A stretch of DNA of 64,000 bases, from the NCBI GenBank assembly GCA_006176705.1, contig QRFJ01000058.1, positions 558,001 through 622,000 on the forward strand, given 5' to 3'. Below, piece after piece: positions 9,061 to 22,427 of the stretch; position 1 is the stretch's first letter; each line of letters begins with the position of its first letter. The notes beneath the pieces were generated by a model, which saw nothing but the letters and a program-made list of their open reading frames with translations, had not been told where the DNA came from and did no database searches. The position numbers and the translations under genes were made by a program. The DNA comes from Cocos nucifera (taxonomy: Eukaryota > Streptophyta > Magnoliopsida > Arecales > Arecaceae).

Positions 9061-12000
9061 CCTGAACTCGAACAGGCAGAGAAAGAAGCAAGCTATTACT
9101 GGGCAAGATATTTATATGATAACTCCTTGCAATTTCTCTATTTATGATATTACTGACTGGATATTGGATACCAGTAGCCCTTACCTTATTTGGAATTCAT
9201 TGTAGGGGTTGCAGGTTAGTAGATGATTCGAGCAAGACAAGAGATTCCTGAACGTTGAAGATGGAAGACCAGTTCCAGTTCTAGCTTTATGAATTTTAAA
9301 ATTTGTATTTGAATCCCATACCGTTTTTCTTAGTAATTATCATATATATCCTAGTTTCTTTTTAAATATCATTTTTGTAGTTCTTTTGGCCATGAACAAT
9401 TATGAAATTTCAATAAAGAAACAAGTTTGTAATATCATTATGAATGGTGTTACTGCTTTCTATGGACAATTGAACAATGGTGTATATATATTATCACAAC
9501 CTGTTAATGTAGTCTATTCTACTGGCAAGCATCCTAGATTAGATAGTGTATCAGATATCTACTTATGGCACTGTAGGCTAGGTCATATAAATAAGAATAG
9601 GATAAATAGATCGACTCAAGAGGGAATCCTTGAAGTTAGTGATTGTTAATCACTTTCAACCTGTGAGTCCTATCTTCTTGGTAAAATGACTAAGTCACCT
9701 TTTACTGAAAAAGGCGAGAGAGCCAATGAGCTCTTAAGTCTAGTACATACCGATGTATGTGGATCCATGAGCATAAGTGTCAGAGGTGGATATGTCTACT
9801 TCATCACTTTCATAGATGATCTATTCAGATATGAATATGTCTATATGATGAAACATAAGTTGGATTCTTTTAAAATATTCAAACGATTCCAAAGTAAAGT
9901 AGAAAATAAACTAAAAAAAGTATTAAAACTCTTAGATCTGATCGAGGAGGAGAATATCTTTCTGGTGAGTTTCTCACATATCTAGGAGAGAATGGGATTC
10001 TCTCCCAATGGATTCCTCCTGAAACACCACAACATAATGGTGTGTCTGAAAGAAAAAATCGGACTCTATTAGACATGGTCCAATGCATGATGGGATTTGC
10101 CAGCTTGCCTATATCCTTCTGGGGATTTGCACTCGAATCGGCTTGTTATCTATTGAAAAGGATTCCAAGTAAGTCTGTAGTTAAGACTCCATGTGAGATA
10201 TGGATAGGGCGTAAGCCAGCACTTTCATACCTTAGGATTTGCGGGTGCCCGATTTTTATCAAACGATTAATTACAGATGAACTTGGACCTAGGTTTGACA
10301 AGTGTACATTCATAGGGTACCCAAAAGAAATCAAAGGATACTATTTCTACCATGCTGATGAATAAAAGGTGTTCGTCAACCTTAGGGCAACCTTTTTGGA
10401 AAAAAAGTTTCTTAGTGAAGGAACTGTTGCCTCTAAGGTTGAGCTTGATGAAGTTCAATAGATAGAAAGTCCGACACAGAATGTTGAACCTAAGTCGGAT
10501 TTGATCAAATCAAATCCGAAGCCTAGTGAACCCGCACCATTAAGACAATCCGATAGAGTACCATACCATCTGGATAGATACTATGGATTCTTGATCTAGG
10601 ATGGTGATTCCATCAAACTCGATGAGAACGATGAGGATTCGATCACTTATATGGATGCGATGCAAAGATCCGACTCTGAAAAATAGCTAGAAGCCATGAG
10701 ATCCGAAATGAATTTCATGAAGATCAATGATGTATGGACATTCATTGACCCACCTGAAGGGGTTAAACCCATTGGGTGTAAATGGGTATTCAAAAGGAAA
10801 AGAGATGCAGATGAAAAGGTGGAGACCTATAAAGCCCATCTGGTTGCCAAGGGGTATCGTCAACGTTATGGTATTGACTATGACGAGACATTCTCTCCAA
10901 TGGCAATGCTTAAATCCATTCGGATAATGCTTGCAATAGTTGCCCACCTGGACTATAAGATCTGGTAGATGGATGTAAAGTTGGCTTTTCTAAATGGAGA
11001 GCTAACCGAAGAGGTGTATATGATACAATCTGAGGGGTTCACATCCATAGATGAGTCCAAGGTGTGCATGCTTCAGAGATCCATTTATGGATTAAAGCAA
11101 GCATCTCGGAGTTAGAACATGCATTTTGATAAAGTGATCAAAACGTATGGCTTCATTAAGAACAGAGAAGAACCCTACATTTACAAATGGACAAATGGTC
11201 CAGCAGTGGTATTCCATATTTTGTACGTGGATGACATTCTCGATATGTAAATGACATTCTCTTAATCGACAATGACATCTCCGTACTATAAGGAATAAAA
11301 GTCTGATTGTCATCATAGTTCTCCATGAAGGACTTGGGTGAAGCATCCTACATCCTAGAGATGAAGATCTATAGGGATAGATTTAAAAGGATGCTTGGTA
11401 TATCCCAGTTCATGTACATAGAAACTATGCTGAAGAGGTTCAACATGGAGAATTCCAAATGGCTATCTTTCGCCAAGAAATTTCTCTCTCTAAGAAGGAT
11501 TGTCCGACAACTCCTGAGGAGAGAGAGCATATAAGTAGAATTCCATATGCTTCGGTAATGAGATCTATTATGTATGCAATGACATGTATGAGATCAGATG
11601 TGGCATACTCATTAGGAGTAGTGAGAAGGTACCAGTCTGATCCTGGAGAAAATCACTGGAAGGTGGTTAAAACCATCCTTAAGTATTTGAGAAATACTAA
11701 GAATCAATGGTTGGTTTATGGTGAGTCAGATCTGAAGCTTGTGGGGTTTATAGACTTCGACTTTCAATCTAACCATGATGATAGTAAAAGTGTGTTGGGG
11801 TATATCTTTACTCTAAATGATGGAACCATCTGCTAGAAAAGTTTCAAGTAGCATACAGTGGCTGACTCTATTTGCGAAGAAGAATATATGGCAGCATCAG
11901 ATGCAGTAAAGAAAGTTGTGTGGCTGAGGAAGTTCATCACCAAGCTCGAAGTAGCATCCTCTATTGATGGTCCAGTCCTGCTCTACTACGACAGGACTGG

Positions 12001-12223
12001 TGCCATAGCTCAAGCAAAGAAATCGAAGGCACGCCATCAGATAAAGCACATTCTGTGCCATTTCCATTTGATCCATGCGATCATGGATCGTAATGACGTC
12101 GACCTTCAGAAGATCGACAAAAAGAAGAACCTAGCCGACCCCTTCACTAAAGCCCTAGCAATCAAAGAGTTCAACAACCATAAGTCGAAGATGGGTATTA
12201 GATACTATGTCGAGTGGCTTTGA
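9061..12223 (+). pseudogene. pol: Copia-1 pol (protease, integrase, RT, RNase H)
   Basis: The order is protease with active-site triad read as DTS at 9167-9175 (normally DTG); GAG-pre-integrase with LWHCRLGHINKNR near 9570; integrase core with HTDVCG near 9745 and FIDDLFRYEYVY; SERKNRTLLDMVQ near 10045; RT from about 10690 with GCKWVFKRKRDADEKVETYK, then MDVKLAFLNGEL and YVDD at 11224-11235; and RNase H from about 11850 (ADSICEEEYMAASDA) to TGA 12221-12223. Stops include 9646, 10461, 10683 and 10966. A small duplication of ATGACATTCTC follows YVDD and breaks the frame. It would copy RNA to DNA and integrate it, but is inactive as it stands. Confidence 0.88.
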
Positions 12224-12236
12224 GATAAGTGAAAGT

Positions 12237-14723
12237 TGTTGAAAATTATGTTCCAAAGCCAATCATCAGTCTGTTGATGATTAAGATATTATAATTGATT
12301 TATTAATTAATAAAAAATATTTTGACATCTTTTTTTATTATAAATTTACATCTTCTAATGAACTCCATTCTTGTGATGAAGTTCTTAGGACTATTTAGTT
12401 TCGATAAAGAGAGAATTTATCGATCAGTCCTTAAATTTGTTCACGACCAAATGATATTTGTTCACGACCAAATGATAAGCTGTTAATTAGGACGACAGTG
12501 TCTATCGAGCATAGGTCGCTATATGCCATATAGATTGGTTATCCTCTTAACCAAGGAGTGTGGAGACACTGGTATGGCCTACAGGTGAGATGTATAGGTA
12601 CATCATCATTAAACATGACCAACTCCAGAGTATTCTACTATCGAGAATGTCTCTGATGGGATATAGGTATAAGTATCCCTTAGACCTGAGATCACCTCAA
12701 TGACTTGCAAGCAACTCACTGTGCTTTGGTACCGGACTAACTAAATTTTTAATTCAACAATGGAAGGCTTCTAGGCACAGTTAAGTACTTGCAAAGTCGG
12801 AGTGTGATCAAGATAGAATTGACCACTCCAAGAGTTAGAGAAGAATGTATCACTGTATTTCAATATAGCAAAACTTTGGTCAGGATAATCCATCAGATGA
12901 ATTTGATATTTTAAAATACAATGTGGACAACCTGATTAGAGTTGACAGTTAAACTTTGAGGTATTTTATGAGCCTTATGGTCAAGGAGATGAATTATATG
13001 AAAACTATATTCGCATAGGTTCTAAGGATGGTGTTCTACACCTTTCGACCTATCCGGCCATCGGATATAATTGCTAGATGATCATTTTGATTGGTATAGA
13101 AATTTATTTTTGTGCTACTAGCTTAGGTTCAAACCTATGAGATTATACACATTAGAGTTCATGTTTCAATCGAATGGTTGATCAGCAATTTAGAATCATT
13201 AAACAATCAATTGATTGGTGTTCAACCTAGTGCAAGTATTGTAGGTGGATCGATTAGCAATTTGATTGCTAATTGACTTAATTTGATTAACCTAAAAATT
13301 TGAGATTAAGTCTAATTAAATATGATTTAATTAGATTTAGTTTGGACTTTATTGGATCAAGTTCAATTGGCTTATTGGATAAGTCAAGTGCAAGGAAGAA
13401 CTAGTCCTAGTCTAACTAGGACTCGGATCAACCCAATTTTTTAATTTAATTAAAAAAATTAAATTAAAATTAAATATAATTAAATTAAATTTTTAAATGG
13501 ATTAGGGCCTTATTTAAGTTGTTTACTTCTATTTTTATTTGGTTAAAAGATCTTGTTTGACCAAGTCAAAACAAGAGTCCTAGTCACACTAGGACTCCCT
13601 ATTCCTTGCGCCACCTAATCCTCACGCCCCATCCTTTTCTCTTTGTGCTTTTACATGAATAATCTCCACACCCAAGGTTTCTCACACCTCCCTTCTCTCT
13701 TCCTTTTTCTCATATGGAAGTTTGTTGGAAGACCAAGTCAAAAGGGGAATTAGTTTTGCTTAAGGATTATATGAGATAGAATCCTTATCAACCAAAACTC
13801 TTTCCATAAGTGTGCCGACCCATCCTTTCTTATTTTTCTTTATTTTAATGGTAAAAGAGGATATTTTTTTATGCACCCCCCTTTTTAGTCTATGGCAAAA
13901 AAAGAGGTGGGGGCGCCTAAGAGTTGGGCGCCCCAACAACTTCCCTTATTTGGTCCTTCCTAATCTAGGTTTTTGACCTAAATTGAACTCTGCATATCTC
14001 TTTATTTAAAGGTAATTTTTAGCTAAAATTTTTGTGAATTGTAGAAATTTGAGAGGCCTCTTTGGTGTAGAAAAATCAGAGAAAAATTTGTCTAGGTCAT
14101 GGAGATATTGAAAACACAAATCAAGGTGTCTAGAAAAAAAACAAAGAAGAAGAAGAGGGTCTTCTTCTAGGGTTTTTGTTCTAGTTCTCTTCCTCCCTTT
14201 TTGTGAGATTTTGAGAGGTGTCTCAGCATCACAAATCTTCTTCTTTTCTTTTGGTATTTTGGAGTGTCCAAGTTTCGAAGAAGGAGGCATCGGATCAACC
14301 ATCGAAGAAAGATCAGCACAATGCTAGCATACTGTGCTGATTTTCTACATCAGAATTTCTGATCGTGTTCGTGGACTCGTGTGGATGACTCCTAGAGATC
14401 GGACATATGTGCGGCTCATGACTTCATCCTCAAGCTCAGATCAGTAAGTTAGAACATCTAACTTGCTCAGATAATAGATCTGATCTATTAACTTCGTACC
14501 TACATTTGATATAGTGTAGATCTAGATTGATTTGATCAACCTTTTCTTTCTTATTTTGATTTTAATTTCTAATTTAATATCATACCTTGATCATATAATA
14601 GATCTAAGATCTAGGTATTTATATATTTATTTAAATAAATATTTGATTTATTTAAGTTTTTTGCTGCATGATCTTGAAAAAATTTCAAGATCTATCCATG
14701 AAACCCTAGATCTGGTTCCTTCA
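12237..14723 (+). repeat. Copia-1 3' LTR
   Basis: 2487 bp, TGTTGAAAAT...GGTTCCTTCA, preceded by a weak purine stretch (GATAAGTGAAAG). Relative to the 5' LTR it has a local 21-bp duplication (TTTGTTCACGACCAAATGAT unit) near 12436-12477. Confidence 0.93.
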
Positions 14724-14728
14724 TTGAG
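14724..14728. repeat. Target-site duplication TTGAG, right copy, of copia-1
   Basis: TTGAG directly follows the LTR end CCTTCA and matches 3836-3840. SIRE LTR sequence resumes with TTGGACGTT. Confidence 0.9.
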
Positions 14729-14889
14729 TTGGACGTTATATGGTTTGATTGGTGAGTCAAAGTGAAAACCAATTAGGATTGATTGTTAGCCTGAAAAAAT
14801 AATCATTGTATGGTTGTGGTTGGTGAGCCAAGGTCAAAATCAACTAAATTGGATTGTGAGTCCGAGTAAAATAATTGAACTGTAATCAA
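14729..14889 (+). repeat. SIRE-like 5' LTR, second part
   Basis: Continues the LTR from where copia-1 entered and matches 61359-61516 of the 3' LTR. It ends in CTGTAATCAA, where copia-2 LTR sequence begins. Positions 14781-14889 are present again at 56660-56767. Confidence 0.85.
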
Positions 14890-15446
14890 AGATTACACTA
14901 TATTTAAATAACCATGAAGGATCATACACTAGATTCCTCCCTTATTCCTTCTCATGTTTTTCATCTCTTGGAGTGTCCAAGAGATCCGAAGAACATGTAT
15001 TTGAATAACCGTCGGAAGGAATCCGCGAGAAGCTAGCACTTCAAGCGGATCTTCATTCGACGAACCTTCAATCTATATTGCAGGTTCATGTGGATCATCT
15101 TTAGAGGTTGGATGCATGTGCGGCTCTAAAAATAATAACAAAAATCAACCACGGAGTTCTAAACCTATGCAAAGGTAAGAGATCTGATCTCTTGATAATC
15201 CAGATATGATCTAGGATTAGATCTAGAATTATTCTAGATCTAGGTATTGATTTGATCAAAACTAATTATGATTAATTTATTTTTAGATTTATAGTTGCAT
15301 CATGATATATTATAGATCCTTGATGTAGGGTTTTATAATCTGATTACATGCATATTATAGATTAAACTGTTTAATCTATATCTTTTGCTGCTTTAATTTC
15401 GAAAAAGTTTTAAAATCTATGCATGAAATCCTCCATGTTTTCCATA
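14890..15446 (+). repeat. Copia-2 5' LTR, 3'-terminal remnant
   Basis: About 557 bp ending just before a tRNA-Met PBS. The GGTTCATGTGGATCATCTTT and GGATGCATGTGCGGCTC stretch parallels the equivalent part of the copia-1 LTR (about 5960-6010). About 1.9 kb at the start of the LTR is absent. The junction with SIRE LTR sequence at 14889/14890 looks like a deletion. Confidence 0.65.
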
Positions 15447-15448
15447 AA

Positions 15449-15460
15449 TGGTATCAGAAC
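15449..15460 (+). other. Copia-2 primer-binding site
   Basis: TGGTATCAGAAC is one base from the initiator tRNA-Met consensus. Its placement fixes the end of the LTR at about 15446. Confidence 0.75.
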
Positions 15461-17495
15461 ATCTAGGTTTTTTTTATAACATGTTCATGTATGCTTTAGA
15501 ATAAATTTAAAAATTAAAATTAATTAAAGATTGTACATACTGCAATAAGGTTGTCCTGTAGTAAAGTTAATCTCTTACAATGAAAAGGTTGTCCTAGTAT
15601 GTGCTGATCTGAATCTGAATCATGAATAATTTAGATTAGATCTAAAAAAAATTATAATTTAATTTTTTAATTTAAATTTAAAATTAAATAGATATTAGAT
15701 CTATTTTAGATTATTTAAATTAGATCTAAATAATATCAGGATTACACATACTGCCATAAGGTTGTCCTGTTGTAAGATTTATTCCTTACAGTGAAAAGGT
15801 TGTCCTAGTATGTGCAAATCCAAGAAATCTAAACCATAAATATATTAGATAAGTTCTAAAATAAATGATTTATTTTTAGACTTTAAATCTAATATTAAAT
15901 AGTTTATGATCTAATTTTGATCATTTAGATGAGATCCATGTGATATGTTTCATGTTTTGATCTAGATCTTCATGTTGCATATGTTGATGTGTAGCTTCAT
16001 TTTTTAATCTAGTTTTTATATATATAACGTATAAGTTTTATAGAAATTAAATTGCAAACTTACTTTTTACAAAATCCTAGATTCAAAATCCTAGGATATG
16101 ATCGAAATATTGAAACAAATCAGATCTAAAACCATCATTTGAATTTGATTCAAAGTAAAGTGTTTATAATTTGAAAATATTTCAAATGATCAAATCAAAA
16201 ATTAGTTCTGAGGTTCCATAAATCCAAAACTCATGAGTTTGAACTTAATTAAGAATTAAGTGATTATTTAGGATCTAGATTTGTGATTTAAAGATCCTAA
16301 GATAATTTCATAAAACATGGGTTAATGGATAATGGGTTAGCTTTGATCAGGTCCTTAATTGGGTTAGACCTAAGGTTAGATTAAATATGGATTTAGTTAA
16401 GAAATTGATCAAACCTAATTAATAGTTAATTAGGATTAGGTTATTTCTTTAGATCAATTCAATAGTTGTAGTTGATCAAAGTCCATACATCTAATAAATG
16501 GATACTGATCGTGGCTCAGTGGTCGAGCTCGAATCTTTAGGCAAACTAAATTAAAACTGATATATCAATTAGTATCTAAGGTAAGTCTGACATTCCAAAC
16601 TGATGGTTTTTAATTGGCAGTCCACTTACCTGACCATTTTCGATAGTGTTTAAGACAAGTCTTGGCAGATCCTCCCCTAGATCTCACTTACCTAGCCAAT
16701 GTGGTTAATCAACTTTTGATTAGATTGCTTATTGATTCGTGCTAACCCATACATATAAAGAATCAGTGAGACTGATCTAGGTGCCCATGGACTAAAATTG
16801 ATCCTAATCCTTGTCGATGACTTGAGAAGTCAGTGGGAGGACTTGACTTGGTGAAGTCAGTGGGAGCAAATTGGTCTATGTCCTTTCTATTCTTAAATCA
16901 CTAATAATTTAAATTCTCTAAAATTATTAGGTTCTTAAAATGATAAAGTTATAGAGATAACTGAGTCATAGCCTTCCATTAAGGTATTTGATAATGGGTC
17001 CATTAACTCAATAATCATTGCAGGCTCAAAGGTTTGGTGCTTGTTGACTAATGGAATTATCATCCATCATATGATGACTTGGATGTGTCTCTCTAATGAT
17101 GGTTAGGTTGGCCAACCAAAGTTGGGTTTAATCATTCATTGGTTAGATGCATTAAGTATGGTCATATTAATGGTTGGACCTAATCGAATCCTTACAGTGG
17201 AGGCCAAAGCCTACTGATTAGATTTTTGGGGCAAAATTAAATTATTAAAAATTATTTGAAGAAATAATTGATAATGAACCTACCCTTAGATGTATATTGG
17301 TTAGCCAACCAAAGTTGGGCTCGTGTGCAGTCTATGCGGATTCTAGTACCTACTAGAAAATTAAAGTAATTCTCCAAATTGAAGGTAGAGGCTACCAATT
17401 CGAATAAAATAGTAGAAGAACCTTTAGACTAAAGTCCAAGTCTTTAAGCTTAATATAATTCATATACTTAGGTCAAAATTCTCTTTTCTCAAATT
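15461..17495 (+). other. Copia-2 leader with two hairpin modules
   Basis: About 2 kb with no convincing frame. Module copies lie at about 15533-15610 and 15741-15823 (AAGGTTGTCCTG ... CCTTACAG ... AAGGTTGTCCTAGTATGTGC). Although the coding part of this element is strongly diverged, the leader still aligns with copia-1, including the CTACCAATTCGAATAAAATA segment at 17392. Confidence 0.6.
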
Positions 17496-20218
17496 ATGGC
17501 TAAATCCTAATTGCTCCTACCACTGTTAGACAGTGATGACTTATGGAACCCAACTTCGATAATTAGTATCAAAAGTTGAATTTGGTTCAGCAGTACGAAT
17601 AGGTTCGTATTGGGGCTTTAAAGTCCAATCAAAATAATTAGTCCAAAATTGACCCAAATCAGGCATAGTGCTTCTACTATAAGAAGCGGGATCATAGGAA
17701 GAAGAATTGTCTTACTTTCCTTGACCATAACAGGCTGAACAAGAGAAAGGAGCAAAAGTTGCTTATTAATGATATTATATGATAATACCTTCAAATTTTT
17801 CTATATGAAATTCTGCTACCTGGGTACGAGATACCGATAGTTCTATGCAATTTGTTGCAAGAACTATAGGTAAGTGGAATATTTGAAAATGGTGAGAAAT
17901 ACCTAAACATTTTGGATGGAAGTCTTATTCCAATCCTAGCTTTAGAAATTGTCAAGCTTATTTTCAAAGATGTTATTTTGAGTGATTGTCACTATTGTCC
18001 ATCTTTATGATAAATATGTTCTCTGTTGGCCCTTTGGCCAGGGATGGTTATCATTTATCAATAAAGAAGATTGTTATGATATTATTATGAATAATATTAT
18101 AATAATATATGGATAATAAAAAAATAATATTTAATATTTACACAGTCTATTAAGTGTAATGTATACATCCAAATTAGATTATGTCATGGATATCTATCTT
18201 TGGCATTATAGGCTTAGTCATCTTGACAAGAACAGAATAAATGGATTAGCTTGAGAGGAAAATCTCGACATCAATGATTGTGAATCATTGATAGCCTATG
18301 AATCTTGTCTTCTTGGAAAGATGATAAAGTCAGCTTTTACTAGAAAAGATGAAGAAGCCGATAAAGTTCTATGTCTCATACATAGTGATGTATGTGGACC
18401 TGTGAACTTAAATGCCAAAGAAAGATATTAATATTTCATTATAGATGACCTATCTGGGCATGTGTGCATATGGGCTGAATCATTTGAAATGTTCAAATGA
18501 TTCAATAATGAAATAGGAAAATAAATTGAATAAGGTATTAAAACTCTTCAATCAGATTGAGGAGACGAATACTTATCTAGTGAAGTTTGTGACATATTTA
18601 GAAGAGAATTGGGTTCTCTCTCAGTGAAGTTTTTTTCGAAATATAGTGTATCTGAAAGAAAAAATCGAACTTTGTTAGACATGGTTCAATCCATGATAGG
18701 ATTCACTAGTCTGCCTATTTCAAGGTTATGCTTTTATGACTACTTGTTTTACTCTAAAAATTTATATCATGTGAATTTGTTGCATAGACTCCATATTAGA
18801 TATGGATCGAGCATAGACCTAGACTCTCTCACTTTTGGGTTTGGAGTTGATTAGCCTATGTCAAATATTTGTATACAGATAAACCTGGATCCTGGTTCAA
18901 TAGGTATTTAAGAGTGATTAATTCTACCATATTGAAGAGCATTAGATGTTCATCAGCAGTAAGGGCATTCCTTTTGGAAGAAAGTTTCTTAGAGAAGGAA
19001 CTGATGTCTGTAAAGTTGAACTTAGAAAAGTTTGACTGATAGAAAAGAACCGATGTAATCAAGTAAACCTACAGAACTATATTTGATTAGATCAAATTCG
19101 AAGCCCATTAAAGTATCACCTTTAAGAAGATCCGATAGAGTACCATATTAGTCGGATAGATACTTTAGTATCTGGATCTGGGATGGCGATCCTATTGAGA
19201 TCAATAAGAACAACAAGAATTCGATCATCTATAGGGATACAATGCAATGATCTGACTCTAAGAAGTGGCTTAGAGTCATATGATCCAAATTAAAGTCTAT
19301 GAAAATCAATAGTGTATGGACACTAGTTGATTCACCTAAAGGGATAAAATTCATTGGGTGTGAATGGATTTTCAAAAGAGTCAGAGTAGCACAGATGGGA
19401 AGGTAAAGACCTATAAAGCCCGTTTGGCTATTATCTCAATTTTGGAACATACGTTTTGAACGTATGCTTTTGTTATGAACAAAGATAAACCCTGTATTTA
19501 TAATTGGGCAAAATATTTTATAGTGTTATTTTTTGTGATGTTTGAGGATGAAATTCTCTTAATCGAAAATGACATTCCAGTATTACAAGAAATAAAGATT
19601 TAGCTGTCATCTTATTTCTCTATGTATGAGACCAGACATAGTATACTCACTAGAGATAGTGAGCAGATACCAGTCTGATCCAAGTGAGAGCTACTGAAAG
19701 ATTATATAGATAATTCTTAAGTATTTGAGAAATACTAAGATTTAGTGACTCAAATATGAAAGTACTGACTTAAAATATGTGGATGTTTTAATTTTAGTCA
19801 AAACAAGATGACAACAAGAGAATGTTGGATCATATCCTAATTGTAGGAGCAATCTGCTGAATAGGTTCTAAGCAGTATACTTTAGCCTATTTAGTTAGTG
19901 ATGTAGAGTACATCATGGCATATGATGCTACCATGTAAGCTGCGTAGTTACTAAGGTTCATTAGCTGGTTGGGAGTGGCACCCTTTACCAATGGTCCAGT
20001 CCTATCGTAGCACTAGAGCCATAGCTTAGGCTAAAGAACTAAAGGACAAGCATATTCTACATCGCTTTTATCATAGATTTTAGATCTAAGTGATGTCGAT
20101 CTTTGGAAGGTTGATGTAAAAGGAGAACTTGAACAACTCATTAGCTAAGGCCTTGGAACTAAAGAGTTCTACGAACTCAAGTGGAAGATAGGATATTTGA
20201 TATCATTCTAATTGGCTT
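17496..20218 (+). pseudogene. pol: Copia-2 gag-pol, heavily deleted
   Basis: Starts at ATG 17496 but most of gag is deleted: the zinc-knuckle remnant is already at about 17665 (C-F-Y-Y...H...C, second cysteine lost). Then come a protease remnant read as DTDSS near 17831, GAG-pre-integrase (LWHYRLSHLDKNR near 18195), an integrase part (HSDVCGPV near 18385, SERKNRTLLDMVQ near 18650), an RT N-terminus near 19270-19400, a deletion to the part after the active site near 19440, and an RNase H remnant to about 20218. The longest open stretch is 18609-18854 (81 codons). Decayed throughout. Confidence 0.8.
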
Positions 20219-20234
20219 TACTCCAAGTGAAAGT

Positions 20235-20346
20235 TGTTGAAAAATATATCCTAAAGCCAATCATCTAAGTGATAGATGATTGAAATTAGTATATAAATTA
20301 TCTAATAATAATAGTTATTTGGCTGGTTCATCATAAAAGTTCTATC
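20235..20346 (+). repeat. Copia-2 3' LTR, first part
   Basis: Begins TGTTGAAAAATATATCC right after AAGTGAAAGT, in the same setting as the copia-1 3' LTR. Interrupted by copia-3 after CTATC and resumed at 34030. Confidence 0.8.
20342..20346. repeat. Target-site duplication CTATC, left copy, of copia-3
   Basis: CTATC precedes TGAAGGAACC (the end of copia-3 read on this strand) and recurs at 34025-34029. Confidence 0.9.
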
Positions 20347-22427
20347 TGAAGGAACCAAATCTAAAATTTCACAGGTAGATCTCGAAACTTTTTCAAGATC
20401 TTGCAGCGAAAGATTGAAATAAATCTAAAATTAATTTAAATAACCATGTAAACACCTAGATCTTAGATCTATTACATGATTAAGGTATGATATTAAATCA
20501 AAAATTAAAATCAAATAAGAAAAAAAAAGGTTGATCAAATCAACCTAGATCTATACTACATCAAATGCAGGTATGAAGTTTATAGATCAGATCTATTATC
20601 TGAGCAAATTTAGACATTCTAACTTGTTGATCCAGATTTAAAGATGAAGTCACAAGCCGCACATACATCTGGCCTCTAGGAGTCATCCATATGAGCCTAC
20701 GATCTCTGATCTAAAGTTCGATGCAGAAAATCAGCACAGCATGCTAGTACTGTGCTGATCCTTCTTCGATGGTCGATCCAATGCTCCCTTCTTCAAAATT
20801 TGAACTCTCCAAAATATGAGAAGGAAGATGAGAGTTTGCTAATCTGAGATTCTCTCAAAAAACTCAAAAGAAAAGAGGAGAGATTAAAAATAAAATAGCC
20901 CTAAAAGAAGACCCTCTTCTTCTTCTCTTTTCTCTCACCTAGACACCTAGTTTGGTGCCTATGGAACCCCCACTCCCAAGGATCCTCTTCCTCTAATTTT
21001 TTCACACTCCAAATATCTTCCAAAGCTCTATATTTCATGAAAAAATTAGACAAAATTCATCCAATAAATAGGAAAAAAGAAGAGTCCAAGTTATGTCAAA
21101 TTTCTAGACTAGGAATATCCAAACATGAGAAGTTGTTGGGGCGCCCAACTCTTGGGTGCCTCCTCTACAATTTTTGACATGGACCAGTAAGGGAGGGTGC
21201 AAAAAAAAGGAGATTATTTTCATAAAATAAGAGAATAATTAATTAAAAGAGGGGGCGGCACTCAAGAGAAGATGTTTTGGTCAACAAGGATTCTATCTCA
21301 TAGAATCCTAAGCAAAACCAATTCCTCCTTTGACTTGGTCTTCTACCTAACTTCCAAATATGACTTGGAGGGAGAGAGGGGGTGTGAAAATTAGAAAGAA
21401 AGAGATTTTCCATGAAAAATACCTAAAAAATAGGTATGGAGGGCGTTGGGACCAAGATGGCATAAGGAGATAGGGAGTCCTAGTCACACTAGGACTCCTA
21501 TTTTGACTTGCTCAAATAAGATCTTTTAACCAAATAAAATCAAGATTAAACCAACCTAATTAAACAAGACCCTAACTCATTTAATAAATTAATTAAATTA
21601 TATTAAATTAGATTTAATTTTAATTTATTTTTAATCAAATTAGAAAATTGGGTTAATCCGAGTCTTAGTTAGATTAGGACTAGTTTTTTCTTGCACTTGG
21701 CTTATCCCATAAACCAATTAAACTTGATCCAATCAAGCCCAAACTAAATCTAATTAAATTAAATCATATTTAATTAGACTTAATCTCAATCTATTGGCTT
21801 AATCAAATTAAGTCAATTAGCAATCTAATTCTAATCAATCCTCCCGTAACACTTGCACTAGGTTAAACACCAATCGTATTGATTGTTTAACCCTAGAACG
21901 ATTCCTAATCGTTGATCAACCATCCGATCATATTGTAAGCTCTAATGTATGTGACCTCATAGGTTTGAACCTAAGTCGATAGTATAAGAATAAATTTTTG
22001 TATCAATCGAAGTGACCATCTAGCAATGATATCCGATGGTCGAATAGGTCGAAGGTATAGTACCCCATCCTTAGAACCCATGTGGATATAGTTTTTATAT
22101 AGTTCATCCTCTTGACCATAATACTCGTAGGACACATCAGAGTTCAATTATTAACTCTAATCAGGTTATCCATATTATATTTTAAAATACCAAATTCATC
22201 TGATGGATTACCCTGGCCAAGGTTTTGCTATATTAAAATACAGTGATACATTCTTCTCCAACTCTTGAAGTAGTCAATTCCATCTTGATCACACTTCGAC
22301 TTCACAAGTACTTGACTATGCCCAGAAGCCTTCCGTTGCTGAATTAAAAATTTAGTTAGTCCGATACCAAAGCATAGTGAGTTGCTTGCAAGTCACTAAG
22401 GTGATCTCAGGTGATCTTAGGTCTAAG
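20347..22427 (-). repeat. Copia-3 3' LTR, truncated
   Basis: Matches the far end of the 5' LTR (31534 to about 33603) and stops at CTTAGACCTAAGATCACC. A short local duplication of GTGATCTNAGGT lies next to the break. Directly beyond is pol sequence, so the deletion joined LTR and integrase. Confidence 0.88.

Larger units (their letters stand above)
3841..14723 (+). mobile_element. Copia-1: full-length Ty1-copia retrotransposon
   Basis: Structurally complete 10.9-kb element: 5' LTR 3841-6310, PBS 6313-6324, leader of about 1.9 kb, gag-pol 8241-12223, 3' LTR 12237-14723, TSD TTGAG. The domain order gag, protease, integrase, RT, RNase H is that of Ty1-copia. The Gag style and YVDD RT place it near Tork/Angela-like groups, tentatively. 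Many stops and at least two frameshifts make it non-autonomous now. It is inserted in the SIRE 5' LTR. Confidence 0.95.
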
